Source: Pseudomonas sp. UMAB-08 (lineage in GTDB: Bacteria; Pseudomonadota; Gammaproteobacteria; Pseudomonadales; Pseudomonadaceae). From it: a stretch of DNA of 64,000 nt. Below, one piece after another: positions 52,477-59,558 of the stretch. The stretch lies in NCBI RefSeq assembly GCF_900095225.1, contig NZ_LT607432.1, positions 23,470 through 87,469 on the forward strand, given 5' to 3'. How positions within the stretch are numbered: position 1 is the stretch's first letter; each line of letters opens with the position of its first letter. A program made the position numbers and the translations under genes. The notes below the pieces were generated by a model. That model worked only from the letters and a program-made list of their open reading frames with translations. It did not search any database and was not told the DNA's origin.

Positions 52477-53156
52477 GCGAAGATCATTTCGACGACGAAC
52501 AGGACGGTCATGGCGGCGGAGGCGGAGGCGGCTCTCGGCACCCGATGGCTGCCCGTTTCCGCGGCTATCTGCCGGTCGTTATCGACGTAGAAACCGGCGG
52601 GTTCAACTCGGCGACCGATGCGCTGCTGGAAATCGCCGCAGTCACGATCGGCATGGACGAAAAAGGCTTCGTGTTCCCTGAGCACACTTACTTCTTCCGT
52701 GTTGAGCCGTTCGAAGGCGCCAATATCGAAGCTGCCGCGCTGGAGTTCACCGGCATCAAGCTCGATCACCCGCTGCGCATGGCAGTCAGCGAAGAAACCG
52801 CGCTGACCGACATCTTCCGTGGTGTTCGCAAAGCCCTGAAAGCCAATGGCTGCAAACGCGCGATTCTGGTGGGGCATAACGCCAGTTTCGACCTCGGCTT
52901 CGTAAACGCTGCCGTCGCGCGCCTCGACATGAAGCGCAACCCTTTCCACCCGTTCTCCAGTTTCGACACCGCGACCCTCGCCGGTTTGGCATACGGTCAA
53001 ACCGTGCTCGCCAAGGCCTGTCAGACCGCGGACATCGACTTTGATGGCCGTGAAGCACACTCGGCCCGCTACGACACCGAAAAAACCGCAGAGCTGTTCT
53101 GCGGCATCGTCAACCGCTGGAAACAAATGGGCGGCTGGGAAGACTTCAACGACTGA
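52473..53156 (+). CDS. rnt: Ribonuclease T
   Basis: A 227-residue DEDDh 3'-5' exoribonuclease that matures tRNA and other stable RNA 3' ends. VIDVETGGFNS carries the first Asp and Glu, LVGHNASFDLGF the second Asp and EAHSARYDTEKTAELF the His and last Asp. The protein begins with an unusual linker containing seven Gly in a row before RHPMAARFRGYLP. The start is GTG at 52473, overlapping pyrC by 4 bp. Confidence 0.95.
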   Translation: MSEDHFDDEQDGHGGGGGGGSRHPMAARFRGYLPVVIDVETGGFNSATDALLEIAAVTIGMDEKGFVFPEHTYFFRVEPFEGANIEAAALEFTGIKLDHPLRMAVSEETALTDIFRGVRKALKANGCKRAILVGHNASFDLGFVNAAVARLDMKRNPFHPFSSFDTATLAGLAYGQTVLAKACQTADIDFDGREAHSARYDTEKTAELFCGIVNRWKQMGGWEDFND

Positions 53157-53176
53157 AGCCTGACCTGCTCTCTGAG

Positions 53177-53203
53177 AACCGGCCCACGTGGCCGGTTTTT
53201 TTA
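53177..53203 (+). terminator. Intrinsic terminator of pyrC-rnt
   Basis: AACCGGCC-CACGT-GGCCGGTT followed by TTTTT: short perfect stem with U-run 20 bp after the rnt stop. Confidence 0.9.
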
Positions 53204-53338
53204 TGTTTGCTGACCTGCCCGGAACAAGGTCGACACATTCAAACCTGCCTACAGGACAAAACTGGCTTATCCGCCACCTCCCCATCGTTCCCTGCCCGTA
53301 GTCGACAGCTCTAATCCGGGCCTCAGACAAACTGCTTT

Positions 53339-53357
53339 GACAAGCATTCTCATTACC
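53339..53357. promoter_or_regulatory. Fur-box-like site upstream of bfd
   Basis: On the minus strand this 19-mer reads GGTAATGAGAATGCTTGTC, which by eye agrees with the Fur consensus GATAATGATAATCATTATC at 14 of 19 positions. It lies about 50 bp before the bfd start. It would repress bfd when iron is sufficient, which fits the known iron-starvation induction of bfd in Pseudomonas. Confidence 0.65.
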
Positions 53358-53404
53358 ATTAGTATCTCCAGCACTGAGTCATCAACCAGCGACGGTTCTC
53401 ACTT

Positions 53405-53623
53405 ATGTATGTCTGCCTCTGCCAAGGTGTTACTGATGGGCAAATCCGGGACGCGATCCTTGAGGGTTGCTGCAGTTACCGTGATGTCCGCCAAACATTG
53501 GGCGTTGCCAGCCAATGTGGCAAATGCGCCACCGTTGCCAAAGCCGTCGTGCGTGAGACCCTGACTGAGCTGCAAAGCAGCCAGGTGATGCTGGCCTACC
53601 CCGCAGAATTTTCAGCTGCCTGA
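53405..53623 (+). CDS. bfd: Bacterioferritin-associated ferredoxin Bfd
   Basis: A 72-residue [2Fe-2S] protein. Cluster cysteines are C4, C6, C38 and C41 (MYVCLCQGV and SQCGKCATV). Bfd binds bacterioferritin near its heme and passes electrons to release stored Fe3+ as Fe2+. It lies just upstream of bfr in the same direction, with its own terminator, and has a Fur-like site in its promoter. Confidence 0.95.
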   Translation: MYVCLCQGVTDGQIRDAILEGCCSYRDVRQTLGVASQCGKCATVAKAVVRETLTELQSSQVMLAYPAEFSAA

Positions 53624-53641
53624 ATATCGCCTTGTCAAAGG

Positions 53642-53666
53642 ACCGGACCGTGTGTCCGGTTTTTTT
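53642..53666 (+). terminator. Intrinsic terminator of bfd
   Basis: ACCGGAC-CGTGT-GTCCGGT followed by TTTTTT separates bfd from bfr, so bfr has its own promoter and can be regulated oppositely. Confidence 0.9.
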
Positions 53667-53824
53667 ATGTCTTTAATTCAAACGCTTAGCCCATAAATGC
53701 AGAACTAAAACGCTCTTATCAGCATTTAATTCGACTTATTATTCAATACCTTAGGTTTGACAGCCCCTATAGTGCGGCTCAGACTCCGAGCTTATCTACA
53801 TCAGCCATAGAACAGGACCTCGAC

Positions 53825-54295
53825 ATGAAAGGCGACATCACCGTCATCCAGCATCTCAACAAGATCCTCGGAAACGAGCTGGTCGCAATCAATCAATACT
53901 TTCTGCATGCCCGCATGTATGAAGATTGGGGCCTGAAAAAACTCGGCGCGCACGAGTACCACGAATCCATCGACGAGATGAAGCACGCTGACAAGCTGAT
54001 CAAGCGCATTCTGTTCCTGGAAGGCCTGCCTAACGTACAAGACCTGGGCAAGATCCTGATCGGCGAGCACACCAAGGAAATGCTTGAGTGCGACCTCAAA
54101 ATCGAAAAAATAGCACTGGCTGACCTCAAAGCGGCCATCGCTCACTTTGAAGTGGTTGGCGACTTCGGTAGCCGTGAGCTGCTCGAGGACATTCTCGAAT
54201 CCGAAGAAGAGCATATCGACTGGCTTGAAACCCAGTTAGGCTTGATCGATAAAGTCGGGATCGAGAACTACTTGCAGTCGCAGATGGGCGACTGA
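53825..54295 (+). CDS. bfr: Bacterioferritin (BfrB type)
   Basis: A 156-residue ferritin-like subunit that stores iron in a 24-mer with heme at the dimer interface. The heme ligand Met52 is present (IDEMKHAD). All ferroxidase residues are in place: E18, E51, H54, E94, E127 and H130. AGGACC precedes the ATG. It pairs functionally with Bfd encoded just upstream. The Met52 and synteny point to the BfrB form of P. aeruginosa. Confidence 0.95.
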   Translation: MKGDITVIQHLNKILGNELVAINQYFLHARMYEDWGLKKLGAHEYHESIDEMKHADKLIKRILFLEGLPNVQDLGKILIGEHTKEMLECDLKIEKIALADLKAAIAHFEVVGDFGSRELLEDILESEEEHIDWLETQLGLIDKVGIENYLQSQMGD

Positions 54296-54308
54296 TCGCT
54301 CACTGACG

Positions 54309-54345
54309 AAAAAGCCCGCTCTCTCACGAGGGCGGGCTTTTTAAT
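54309..54345 (+). terminator. Intrinsic terminator of bfr
   Basis: AAAAAGCCCGC, a loop TCTCTCACGAGG, then GCGGGCTTTTT: strong stem with T-run 14 bp after the bfr stop. Confidence 0.88.
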
Positions 54346-54387
54346 GCCTGGCATTTGAGCGCGGTGAGTCAGGCACACCGCGTCAAA

Positions 54388-54418
54388 TCATTCGCAGGCA
54401 AGCCTGCTCCCATAGGTT
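54388..54418. repeat. Pseudomonas REP-like extragenic repeat (single copy)
   Basis: TTCGCAGGCAAGCCTGCTCC has the AGGCAAGCCT core and the following CTCCCATAGG that I associate with the short repetitive extragenic elements scattered in P. fluorescens-group genomes. It lies between the bfr terminator and grxD. Only one copy is in the window, so repetition itself is not shown here. Confidence 0.5.
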
Positions 54419-54443
54419 CGGGGCAGACTCACATCAGCATCCA

Positions 54444-54785
54444 TCAAGCGTCGGCTTTATCAGCCGCTGCTTTGGCGGTCGCTTCTTTGACCTGCGTTTG
54501 CAGCTCACCACTGGCAAACAGCTCAGTGATGATATCGCTGCCGCCGACCAGTTCACCACCGACCCACAGCTGTGGGAACGTCGGCCAATTGGCATATTTA
54601 GGCAGGTTGGCGCGAATTTCCGGGTTCTGCAGGATATCGACGTAAGCGAACTTCTCGCCACACGCCATCAATGCCTGGGAAGCTTTGGCCGAAAAGCCGC
54701 ACTGCGGAGCATTCGGAGAGCCTTTCATGTAAAGCAGAATGGTGTTGCTGGCAATCTGCTCTTTAATAGTTTCGATGATATCCAT
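54444..54785 (-). CDS. grxD: Monothiol glutaredoxin Grx4/GrxD
   Basis: A 113-residue CGFS-type glutaredoxin. The active site is C29-G-F-S in SPNAPQCGFSAK, and WPTFPQLWVGGELVGGSDI binds glutathione. Such proteins carry a glutathione-bridged [2Fe-2S] cluster for Fe-S transfer and iron sensing. The C-terminus is an Ala/Lys tail (AKAAADKADA). It lies near the iron-storage genes in the opposite orientation. Confidence 0.94.
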   Translation of the reverse strand: MDIIETIKEQIASNTILLYMKGSPNAPQCGFSAKASQALMACGEKFAYVDILQNPEIRANLPKYANWPTFPQLWVGGELVGGSDIITELFASGELQTQVKEATAKAAADKADA

Positions 54786-54846
54786 GGAGCACCTCGGCTA
54801 AACTTTCCGACTCAGATGTCGGCACGGTGGCGCATTGTAACGGAAT

Positions 54847-54865
54847 CCCGAGCACTGCGCTCGGG
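54847..54865 (-). terminator. Hairpin after the molybdopterin oxidoreductase gene
   Basis: CCCGAGC-ACTGC-GCTCGGG is a perfect 7-bp stem 26 bp past the stop of the minus-strand oxidoreductase gene. It lacks a good T-run, so termination is only probable. Confidence 0.45.
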
Positions 54866-54890
54866 CTCTACTCAACCGCCGACGGGTTAC

Positions 54891-57002
54891 TTACGCCGCC
54901 GCCACATGCACCGGCACCCCGTTCAGTACGGCGTTGCCTGACAGCGCGTCCAGTTGGTGCTCATCCGTCAGGTCGTTGGCGCTGACGCCCGGCTGCTCGC
55001 TGGCGATGCTCATGTGCACCCCTGGGCGCGCATGGCCCCACCCATGAGGCAGGCTGACCACCCCCGGCATCATCTCGACGCTGCCCAGGACGTGCACCTC
55101 GACCACCCCGACCCGCGAACTGACCCGAACCCATTGCCCGTCAGTCAGCCCGCGGCTGGACAGATCATCCGGGTGCATCAGTAACTGATGACGCGGTTTG
55201 CCTTTCACCAACCGGTGATAATTATGCATCCATGAATTATTGCTGCGCACATGGCGACGGCCAATCAGCAGCAGCTCTCCTGCTTGTTGAGGCGCCTGCA
55301 TTGCAGAGAACCGCGCCAGATCGGCAAGGATCACAGCGGGTGCCGCCTGAATCCGCTGATTGGCCGTCTTCAGACGCGGTTGAAGGTTGGGTTTGAGCGC
55401 CCCCAGATCCAACCCATGCGGATGATCGCGCAACGTCTCCAACGAGAGTTTGTGTTCAGTCGCATCGCCGTACAGCCCGGCGCGCAAACCCAGGTCAATC
55501 ATGCGTGCTGGCGGGATTGTCGGCTTCAGCTCGCGCCCAGCCTTTGCGGCAAATGCCTGGGCCAGGCCGACGAAAATCTCCCAATCGTGCAACGCACCTT
55601 GGGGCTTTTCGAGAATCGCACGATTGAATCGCGTGACATTGCGCACCGCAAACATATTGAACGTGGTGTCGTAATGATCGTTTTCCAGCGCAGAGGTCGA
55701 TGGCAGAATCAGGTCGGCATAGCGCGTGGTTTCGTTGATGTACAAGTCGATGCTAAGCATGAATTCCAGGCCGTCCAGCGCCTGCTCCAGCTTGCGCCCG
55801 TTAGGGGTCGAGAGCACCGGATTGCCGGCAACCGTGATCAGCGCGCGGACCTGCCCTTCCCCTTCGCTTAATATTTCTTCAGCCAAGGCAGAAACCGGTA
55901 GCTCGCCCGCGTATTCCGGCAGACCCGAAACCCGGCTCTGCCAGCGATTGAAATGCCCGCCCGAGGTCGAGCTGACCAGATCCACCGCTGGCTCGGTACA
56001 CAGCGCGCCACCGACACGGTCCAGGTTGCCTGTGACCAAATTGATCAGTTGCACCAGCCAATGGCAGAGCGTGCCAAAGGACTGTGTGGAAATCCCCATT
56101 CGCCCATAACACACCGCTTTATCAGCACCGGCGAAGTCACGCGCCAGCTGGCGAATCTGCTCCGCCGGCACGCCACAACGCGGGCTCATGGCTTCAGCAT
56201 TCAGCTGCGCGATAGCCTGCCGCACCTCATCCAGCCCATCCACCGGCAGATGACTGTCACGCGTAAGGCACTCTTCGAACAGGGTATTGAGCATGCCAAA
56301 CAACAACGCCGCATCCCCTCCGGGCCGCACGAAAATATGTTGATCGGCAATCGCCGCCGTTTCGCTGCGACGAGGATCAACCACCACCACCTTGCCGCCG
56401 CGTGCCTGAATCGCTTTAAGGCGTTTTTCAACATCGGGGACCGTCATGATGCTGCCGTTCGACGCCAGCGGGTTGCCGCCAAGAATCAGCATGAAATCGG
56501 TGTGATCAATGTCGGGAATGGGCAGCAACAGACCGTGTCCGTACATCAAATGGCTGCTCAAATGATGAGGCAACTGATCCACGGACGTCGCAGAAAATCG
56601 ATTGCGGGTTTTCAGCAACCCCAGGAAATAGTTGCTGTGGGTCATCAGCCCGTAGTTGTGCACGCTGGGGTTGCCTTGATAGACCGCCACCGCATTTTGC
56701 CCATGACGCTGTTGCAGGGCGAACAAGCGCTCGGCGACCAGGTCAAACGCGGCTTGCCACTCGATAGGCTGCCATTCGCCGCCCACTCTGAGCATCGGCT
56801 GACGCAGGCGGTCAGGATCGTTCTGGATATCTTGCAGCGCCACCGCCTTGGGGCAGATGTGACCCCGACTGAAGCTGTCCAGAGCATCGCCCTTGATCGA
56901 CGTGATCCTGGCCCCGGCACCCTCTTGGGTCGTGGTCTCGATGGTCAGCCCGCAAATGGCTTCACACAGGTGGCAGGCACGGTGGTGGAGGGTCTTGGTC
57001 AT
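54891..57002 (-). CDS. Molybdopterin-dependent oxidoreductase (formate dehydrogenase/DMSO reductase family)
   Basis: A 703-residue protein. The N-terminal [4Fe-4S] motif is C-x2-C-x3-C...C (ACHLCEAICGL, then HICPKA). The bis-molybdopterin-binding domains follow (GNPLASNGSIMTVPD, VVVVDPRRSETA, YGRMGISTQSFG). The C-terminal cap domain contains LLIGRRHVRSNNSWMHNY and SLPHGWGHARPGV. There is no Tat signal, so it is cytoplasmic. The substrate is unknown; related genes are annotated as putative formate dehydrogenase-like or nitrate reductase-like. The ATG at 57002 is six bases after GAGG; ATGs at 57014 and 57029 are less likely. Confidence 0.88.
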   Translation of the reverse strand: MTKTLHHRACHLCEAICGLTIETTTQEGAGARITSIKGDALDSFSRGHICPKAVALQDIQNDPDRLRQPMLRVGGEWQPIEWQAAFDLVAERLFALQQRHGQNAVAVYQGNPSVHNYGLMTHSNYFLGLLKTRNRFSATSVDQLPHHLSSHLMYGHGLLLPIPDIDHTDFMLILGGNPLASNGSIMTVPDVEKRLKAIQARGGKVVVVDPRRSETAAIADQHIFVRPGGDAALLFGMLNTLFEECLTRDSHLPVDGLDEVRQAIAQLNAEAMSPRCGVPAEQIRQLARDFAGADKAVCYGRMGISTQSFGTLCHWLVQLINLVTGNLDRVGGALCTEPAVDLVSSTSGGHFNRWQSRVSGLPEYAGELPVSALAEEILSEGEGQVRALITVAGNPVLSTPNGRKLEQALDGLEFMLSIDLYINETTRYADLILPSTSALENDHYDTTFNMFAVRNVTRFNRAILEKPQGALHDWEIFVGLAQAFAAKAGRELKPTIPPARMIDLGLRAGLYGDATEHKLSLETLRDHPHGLDLGALKPNLQPRLKTANQRIQAAPAVILADLARFSAMQAPQQAGELLLIGRRHVRSNNSWMHNYHRLVKGKPRHQLLMHPDDLSSRGLTDGQWVRVSSRVGVVEVHVLGSVEMMPGVVSLPHGWGHARPGVHMSIASEQPGVSANDLTDEHQLDALSGNAVLNGVPVHVAAA

Positions 57003-57166
57003 TGCCAGCCTCATTTTGTTTTGGGCCACCTTACGGCAGCGGAAACAAAACTATGGCGGTTGAGGGGCGAGTACGCCAGAGAGGTTCGTCTTGTGAATCG
57101 GGGAGCATCAAGCGGGCCGATACGGCCCGTGCAGGTGTGCCGATGCGCGTCAGTTGATCCGCAGCA

Positions 57167-57457
57167 TCAGGTTATCGGCGTGACTGACTTGTGCTGCATT
57201 TGCAACTCATCGACGGTTTCGATCTGCTCCTGAGCGACATGAACGCCGGTCAGTTCGCCGATCAGGCGCCAATGATCATCGAGGCCCACGCTGATGGTCG
57301 CCATGCGGTCAATCATGCGCCGCCCCGCCGACCGGGTAATCTCATCGTTGCTGCGCAGCAACTCGAATGACATGGACGTTATCGACGCGGTGAGGTGCGT
57401 CAGAGTACGTGCCGTCAGTCCGAGTAATTCCGTAAGCTGCTGTTCTTTAGAATCCAT
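57167..57457 (-). CDS. Small hypothetical protein
   Basis: A 96-residue, mostly helical protein (LTELLGLTARTLTHLTASITSMSFELLRSND, RMIDRMATISVGLDDHWRLIG). AGGAG lies nine bases before the ATG at 57457, which supports it as real. No family or motif was recognised. It lies between the oxidoreductase gene and the prophage end. Confidence 0.5.
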   Translation of the reverse strand: MDSKEQQLTELLGLTARTLTHLTASITSMSFELLRSNDEITRSAGRRMIDRMATISVGLDDHWRLIGELTGVHVAQEQIETVDELQMQHKSVTPIT

Positions 57458-57838
57458 TCCCCGCGGCTCCTGTGATGAGCAATTGCTATTTATACCTCAG
57501 CCTCGACATTTATGAAATGCTCAACCAGCCCGCTCAGGGCCGGGGCAGACAGTAATGTTATGGAACTGTTACATGATCGACATTAATTGCCAAGGTCTTG
57601 GACCCCAGTGTACAAATGCTTCTGTCTTTCCAGAAGTCAGCGAGCTATTGGCAATACGCGACATTTGCTTATAACGGAATATTAGGGAAACACAGGGGAT
57701 TGAGCCATTTAAGCTGTTTCTCAAACCCCTGTATTTACGCTGAATTCCCTGCTCTCACCTGAGCAATCCGCAAAGATTGGCCCAAGAATTGGCCCAGACC
57801 TCCCCCGGCGTCCTGCCGACCGAACACAACCCCTTCCT
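57458..57838. other. Boundary region between chromosome and prophage, with hairpin and direct repeats
   Basis: This 381-bp gap separates the last chromosomal gene from the first phage gene. ACAGGGGATTGAG (57692-57704) and CTCAAACCCCTGT (57720-57732) pair at 12 of 13 positions around a 15-nt loop. TTGGCCCA occurs twice, at 57777-57784 and 57789-57796. The prophage left end probably lies here. No integrase gene and no tRNA were found. Confidence 0.5.
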
Positions 57839-58303
57839 TTATACCGACACCGCCTCATGCGTCACCGAAAGCCGCCTCGTCCAATAGCTCCTGTCGTTAT
57901 CTGGCATCAGCTCAAAGGCCAGGTCTTCGACCTTCATCCCGCCCGAGCAAGCCTTGTACCGACTGCCACCACCCACCCGCAGACCGGCATACATCAGGCC
58001 AGCGCGGCGCTTATCGGCATCCATCGCCAGTAGCATTTCGAAGAACAAGGCATCGCAGACTTCACGAGGCACTTCATTCTGGCAATACAGGAGGTCGTGA
58101 ATGACGCCACATGCCCGATCCTCGATGCCCATCAGCAGTGGTGTGATAATCCACGGGGTCGATGCCAGATCGGTCACAAACCACTTGGGTGCGGTGTAAA
58201 TGGTGCCGTCGATGGACTGATACCGGAAGTCGGTCATCAGCACCCATTCCCCTTTGGCGTAGGCGCGCAAGATCAGCGGGTCGAGGAATTGACCTTTAGT
58301 CAT
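57839..58303 (-). CDS. Phage DUF1353 protein
   Basis: A 154-residue protein. FRYQSIDGTIYTAPKWFVTDLASTP and GVIHDLLYC are the conserved parts of DUF1353 phage proteins, which have a conserved His-Asp pair and are of unknown function; they are commonly found beside lysis or tail genes. The ATG at 58303 overlaps the upstream lipoprotein gene by 8 bp. It is the last gene of the phage tail/lysis operon. Confidence 0.75.
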   Translation of the reverse strand: MTKGQFLDPLILRAYAKGEWVLMTDFRYQSIDGTIYTAPKWFVTDLASTPWIITPLLMGIEDRACGVIHDLLYCQNEVPREVCDALFFEMLLAMDADKRRAGLMYAGLRVGGGSRYKACSGGMKVEDLAFELMPDNDRSYWTRRLSVTHEAVSV

Positions 58304-58487
58304 GAGCGACCACCTCGTCGGCGCAGGTAATAGCGACCGAGTTCGGCGCAATGGTGGCGTTGACCAGGATACGATTGGCATACCGCGCAGGGTTGGGGAT
58401 CGCGCAGTAAGCCTCCACGGCTGAGCTGGTGGCAGACACGACGGTACAGCCGGACAGGGTGAGTAGGCAGGCGATCAGGATTAGGCG
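58296..58487 (-). CDS. Small phage lipoprotein, possible Rz1-like lysis component
   Basis: A 63-residue lipoprotein: signal ILIACLLTLSGC with Thr after Cys, then a short mature domain with two more Cys (AYCAIPNP, AITCADEV). It starts at GTG 58487, after GGAGG at about 58499-58503; the ATG at 58529 would lie upstream of that site. Position after a lysozyme-like gene suggests a role in lysis, perhaps the outer-membrane spanin, but it lacks the Pro-rich Rz1 composition and no Rz partner was seen. Confidence 0.5.
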   Translation of the reverse strand, partial: RLILIACLLTLSGCTVVSATSSAVEAYCAIPNPARYANRILVNATIAPNSVAITCADEVVAHD

Positions 58488-58957
58488 CACGTCACTACCT
58501 CCATTGCCTGCGCGTACAGCGCATCCCATGTCTTACGGTGCGGCTTTCCGGGGCGCCAGGTGCGCAGGTACAGATCCCATGCCCTGGCGACTTCTCCTAC
58601 TGCTGGCAAAGGCTGCGGATCAGTCCAGAGCAGCAGTCGGGCGAACGCAGAGGCCAGCACATCATCATGCTCGAGCGCGCCGTATACCGAATCAGCGGTA
58701 GCTTCCACGTTGCGGGCAAGGCACACCGACTCAGCAAGCGCTTTGGTCGATGGATGTTCAAGCACGCCACGCACACCGCCATTCCGTTCGAATTGCCAAA
58801 AGCCACGGGCCGGGCCTCCAATCTGTCGACGGTATTCGAAGCGACTTTCTTGCAGGCCGATAACCAGCAGCATCTGCTCGGAACGATGGCCTGACATTTT
58901 CAAAGGCAGCAGTTTGAGCGCCGGGGCGATGGCCGAGGCGTGGATTTGTTGCAGCAT
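58481..58957 (-). CDS. Phage lysozyme-like (transglycosylase-like) protein, candidate endolysin
   Basis: A 158-residue protein without signal peptide. LLVIGLQESRFEYRRQIGGPARGFWQFE has the pattern of the lysozyme-like superfamily: catalytic Glu followed by Ser-Arg, then Gly-x-x-Gly and a Gln about 18 residues later, as in SLT-type enzymes. The rest is helical, with ALPAVGEVARAWDLYLRTWRPGKP near the end. GGAG is six bases before the ATG at 58957. It is encoded with a small lipoprotein in what looks like a lysis cassette. Activity is inferred. Confidence 0.65.
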   Translation of the reverse strand: MLQQIHASAIAPALKLLPLKMSGHRSEQMLLVIGLQESRFEYRRQIGGPARGFWQFERNGGVRGVLEHPSTKALAESVCLARNVEATADSVYGALEHDDVLASAFARLLLWTDPQPLPAVGEVARAWDLYLRTWRPGKPHRKTWDALYAQAMEVVTCA

Positions 58958-58971
58958 GGGTTTCTCCAGGC

Positions 58972-58994
58972 GAAAAAAAACCGCTCAAGGCGGC
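58972..58994 (-). terminator. Intrinsic terminator inside the prophage operon
   Basis: On the minus strand CCGC-CTTGA-GCGG is followed by eight T. It lies between the DUF4376 gene and the lysozyme-like gene and may attenuate lysis gene expression. Confidence 0.65.
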
Positions 58995-59018
58995 CGGGGT
59001 AGTTGAAATTTGCAGTCG

Positions 59019-59558
59019 TTACACCGGCCACCCCTCCTCCACCATCGCCGCTGTAATCGACCCATCAGTCACCGCAGCCAGCAACTCCTCTTCGCGCTTG
59101 AAGCTGCTGCTGACGTGCACGTAGACCGCTGCCGATAGCTGCTGAATCTCTGCATTGCTGGTTGGCCGGAATACGATCACGCCCGTCGATAGGTCGAGGC
59201 ACTTCCAACCGCTTCCATCTGCACGCAGTCCGCGATTAACCGCGATGTCTTCCTGCGTGATTTTATTCTGCGAGGATCGGTCTGTGGCGATGCCGTAACC
59301 CTTCCAGGTAGTGCCAGACTCCTCGGCTTTGAAGCGGCGAGATGCGATCAGGGTCGGCCAGTCGGGTGCAGGAGTCGGCTCTGGTTCCGGTACAGCTTCC
59401 AGCTTATCCCAGCCGCTTCCGGTCCAGCGCGCCACCTGCGAACCGGTCAGTTTCATTGGCTTGGTTGGTGTGCTTCGCGGTGGCATGGCGCCTAGTTCGT
59501 CAACTTCTATGCTGCCGGCATATAATCCCTGTTCATCCCACAAGTACAAAGTAATCAT
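59019..59558 (-). CDS. DUF4376 phage tail-fibre-associated protein
   Basis: A 179-residue protein. The N-terminus (LYLWDEQGLYAGSIEVDELG, PMKLTGSQVARWTGSGWD) resembles tail-fibre assembly proteins. The C-terminal half is a DUF4376 domain (IASRRFKAEESGTTWKGYG and ATDRSSQNKITQ). Its start codon overlaps the fibre gene stop by one base (TGATG). It is probably the chaperone or partner of the fibre encoded just upstream. Confidence 0.75.
   Translation of the reverse strand: MITLYLWDEQGLYAGSIEVDELGAMPPRSTPTKPMKLTGSQVARWTGSGWDKLEAVPEPEPTPAPDWPTLIASRRFKAEESGTTWKGYGIATDRSSQNKITQEDIAVNRGLRADGSGWKCLDLSTGVIVFRPTSNAEIQQLSAAVYVHVSSSFKREEELLAAVTDGSITAAMVEEGWPV

Noticed and set aside
57760..57838. Possible integrase C-terminal fragment on the minus strand (WANSWANLCG)
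   Set aside because: Only about 24 codons are open, starting after a stop; the repeated WAN comes from the direct repeat and is not evidence of an integrase.
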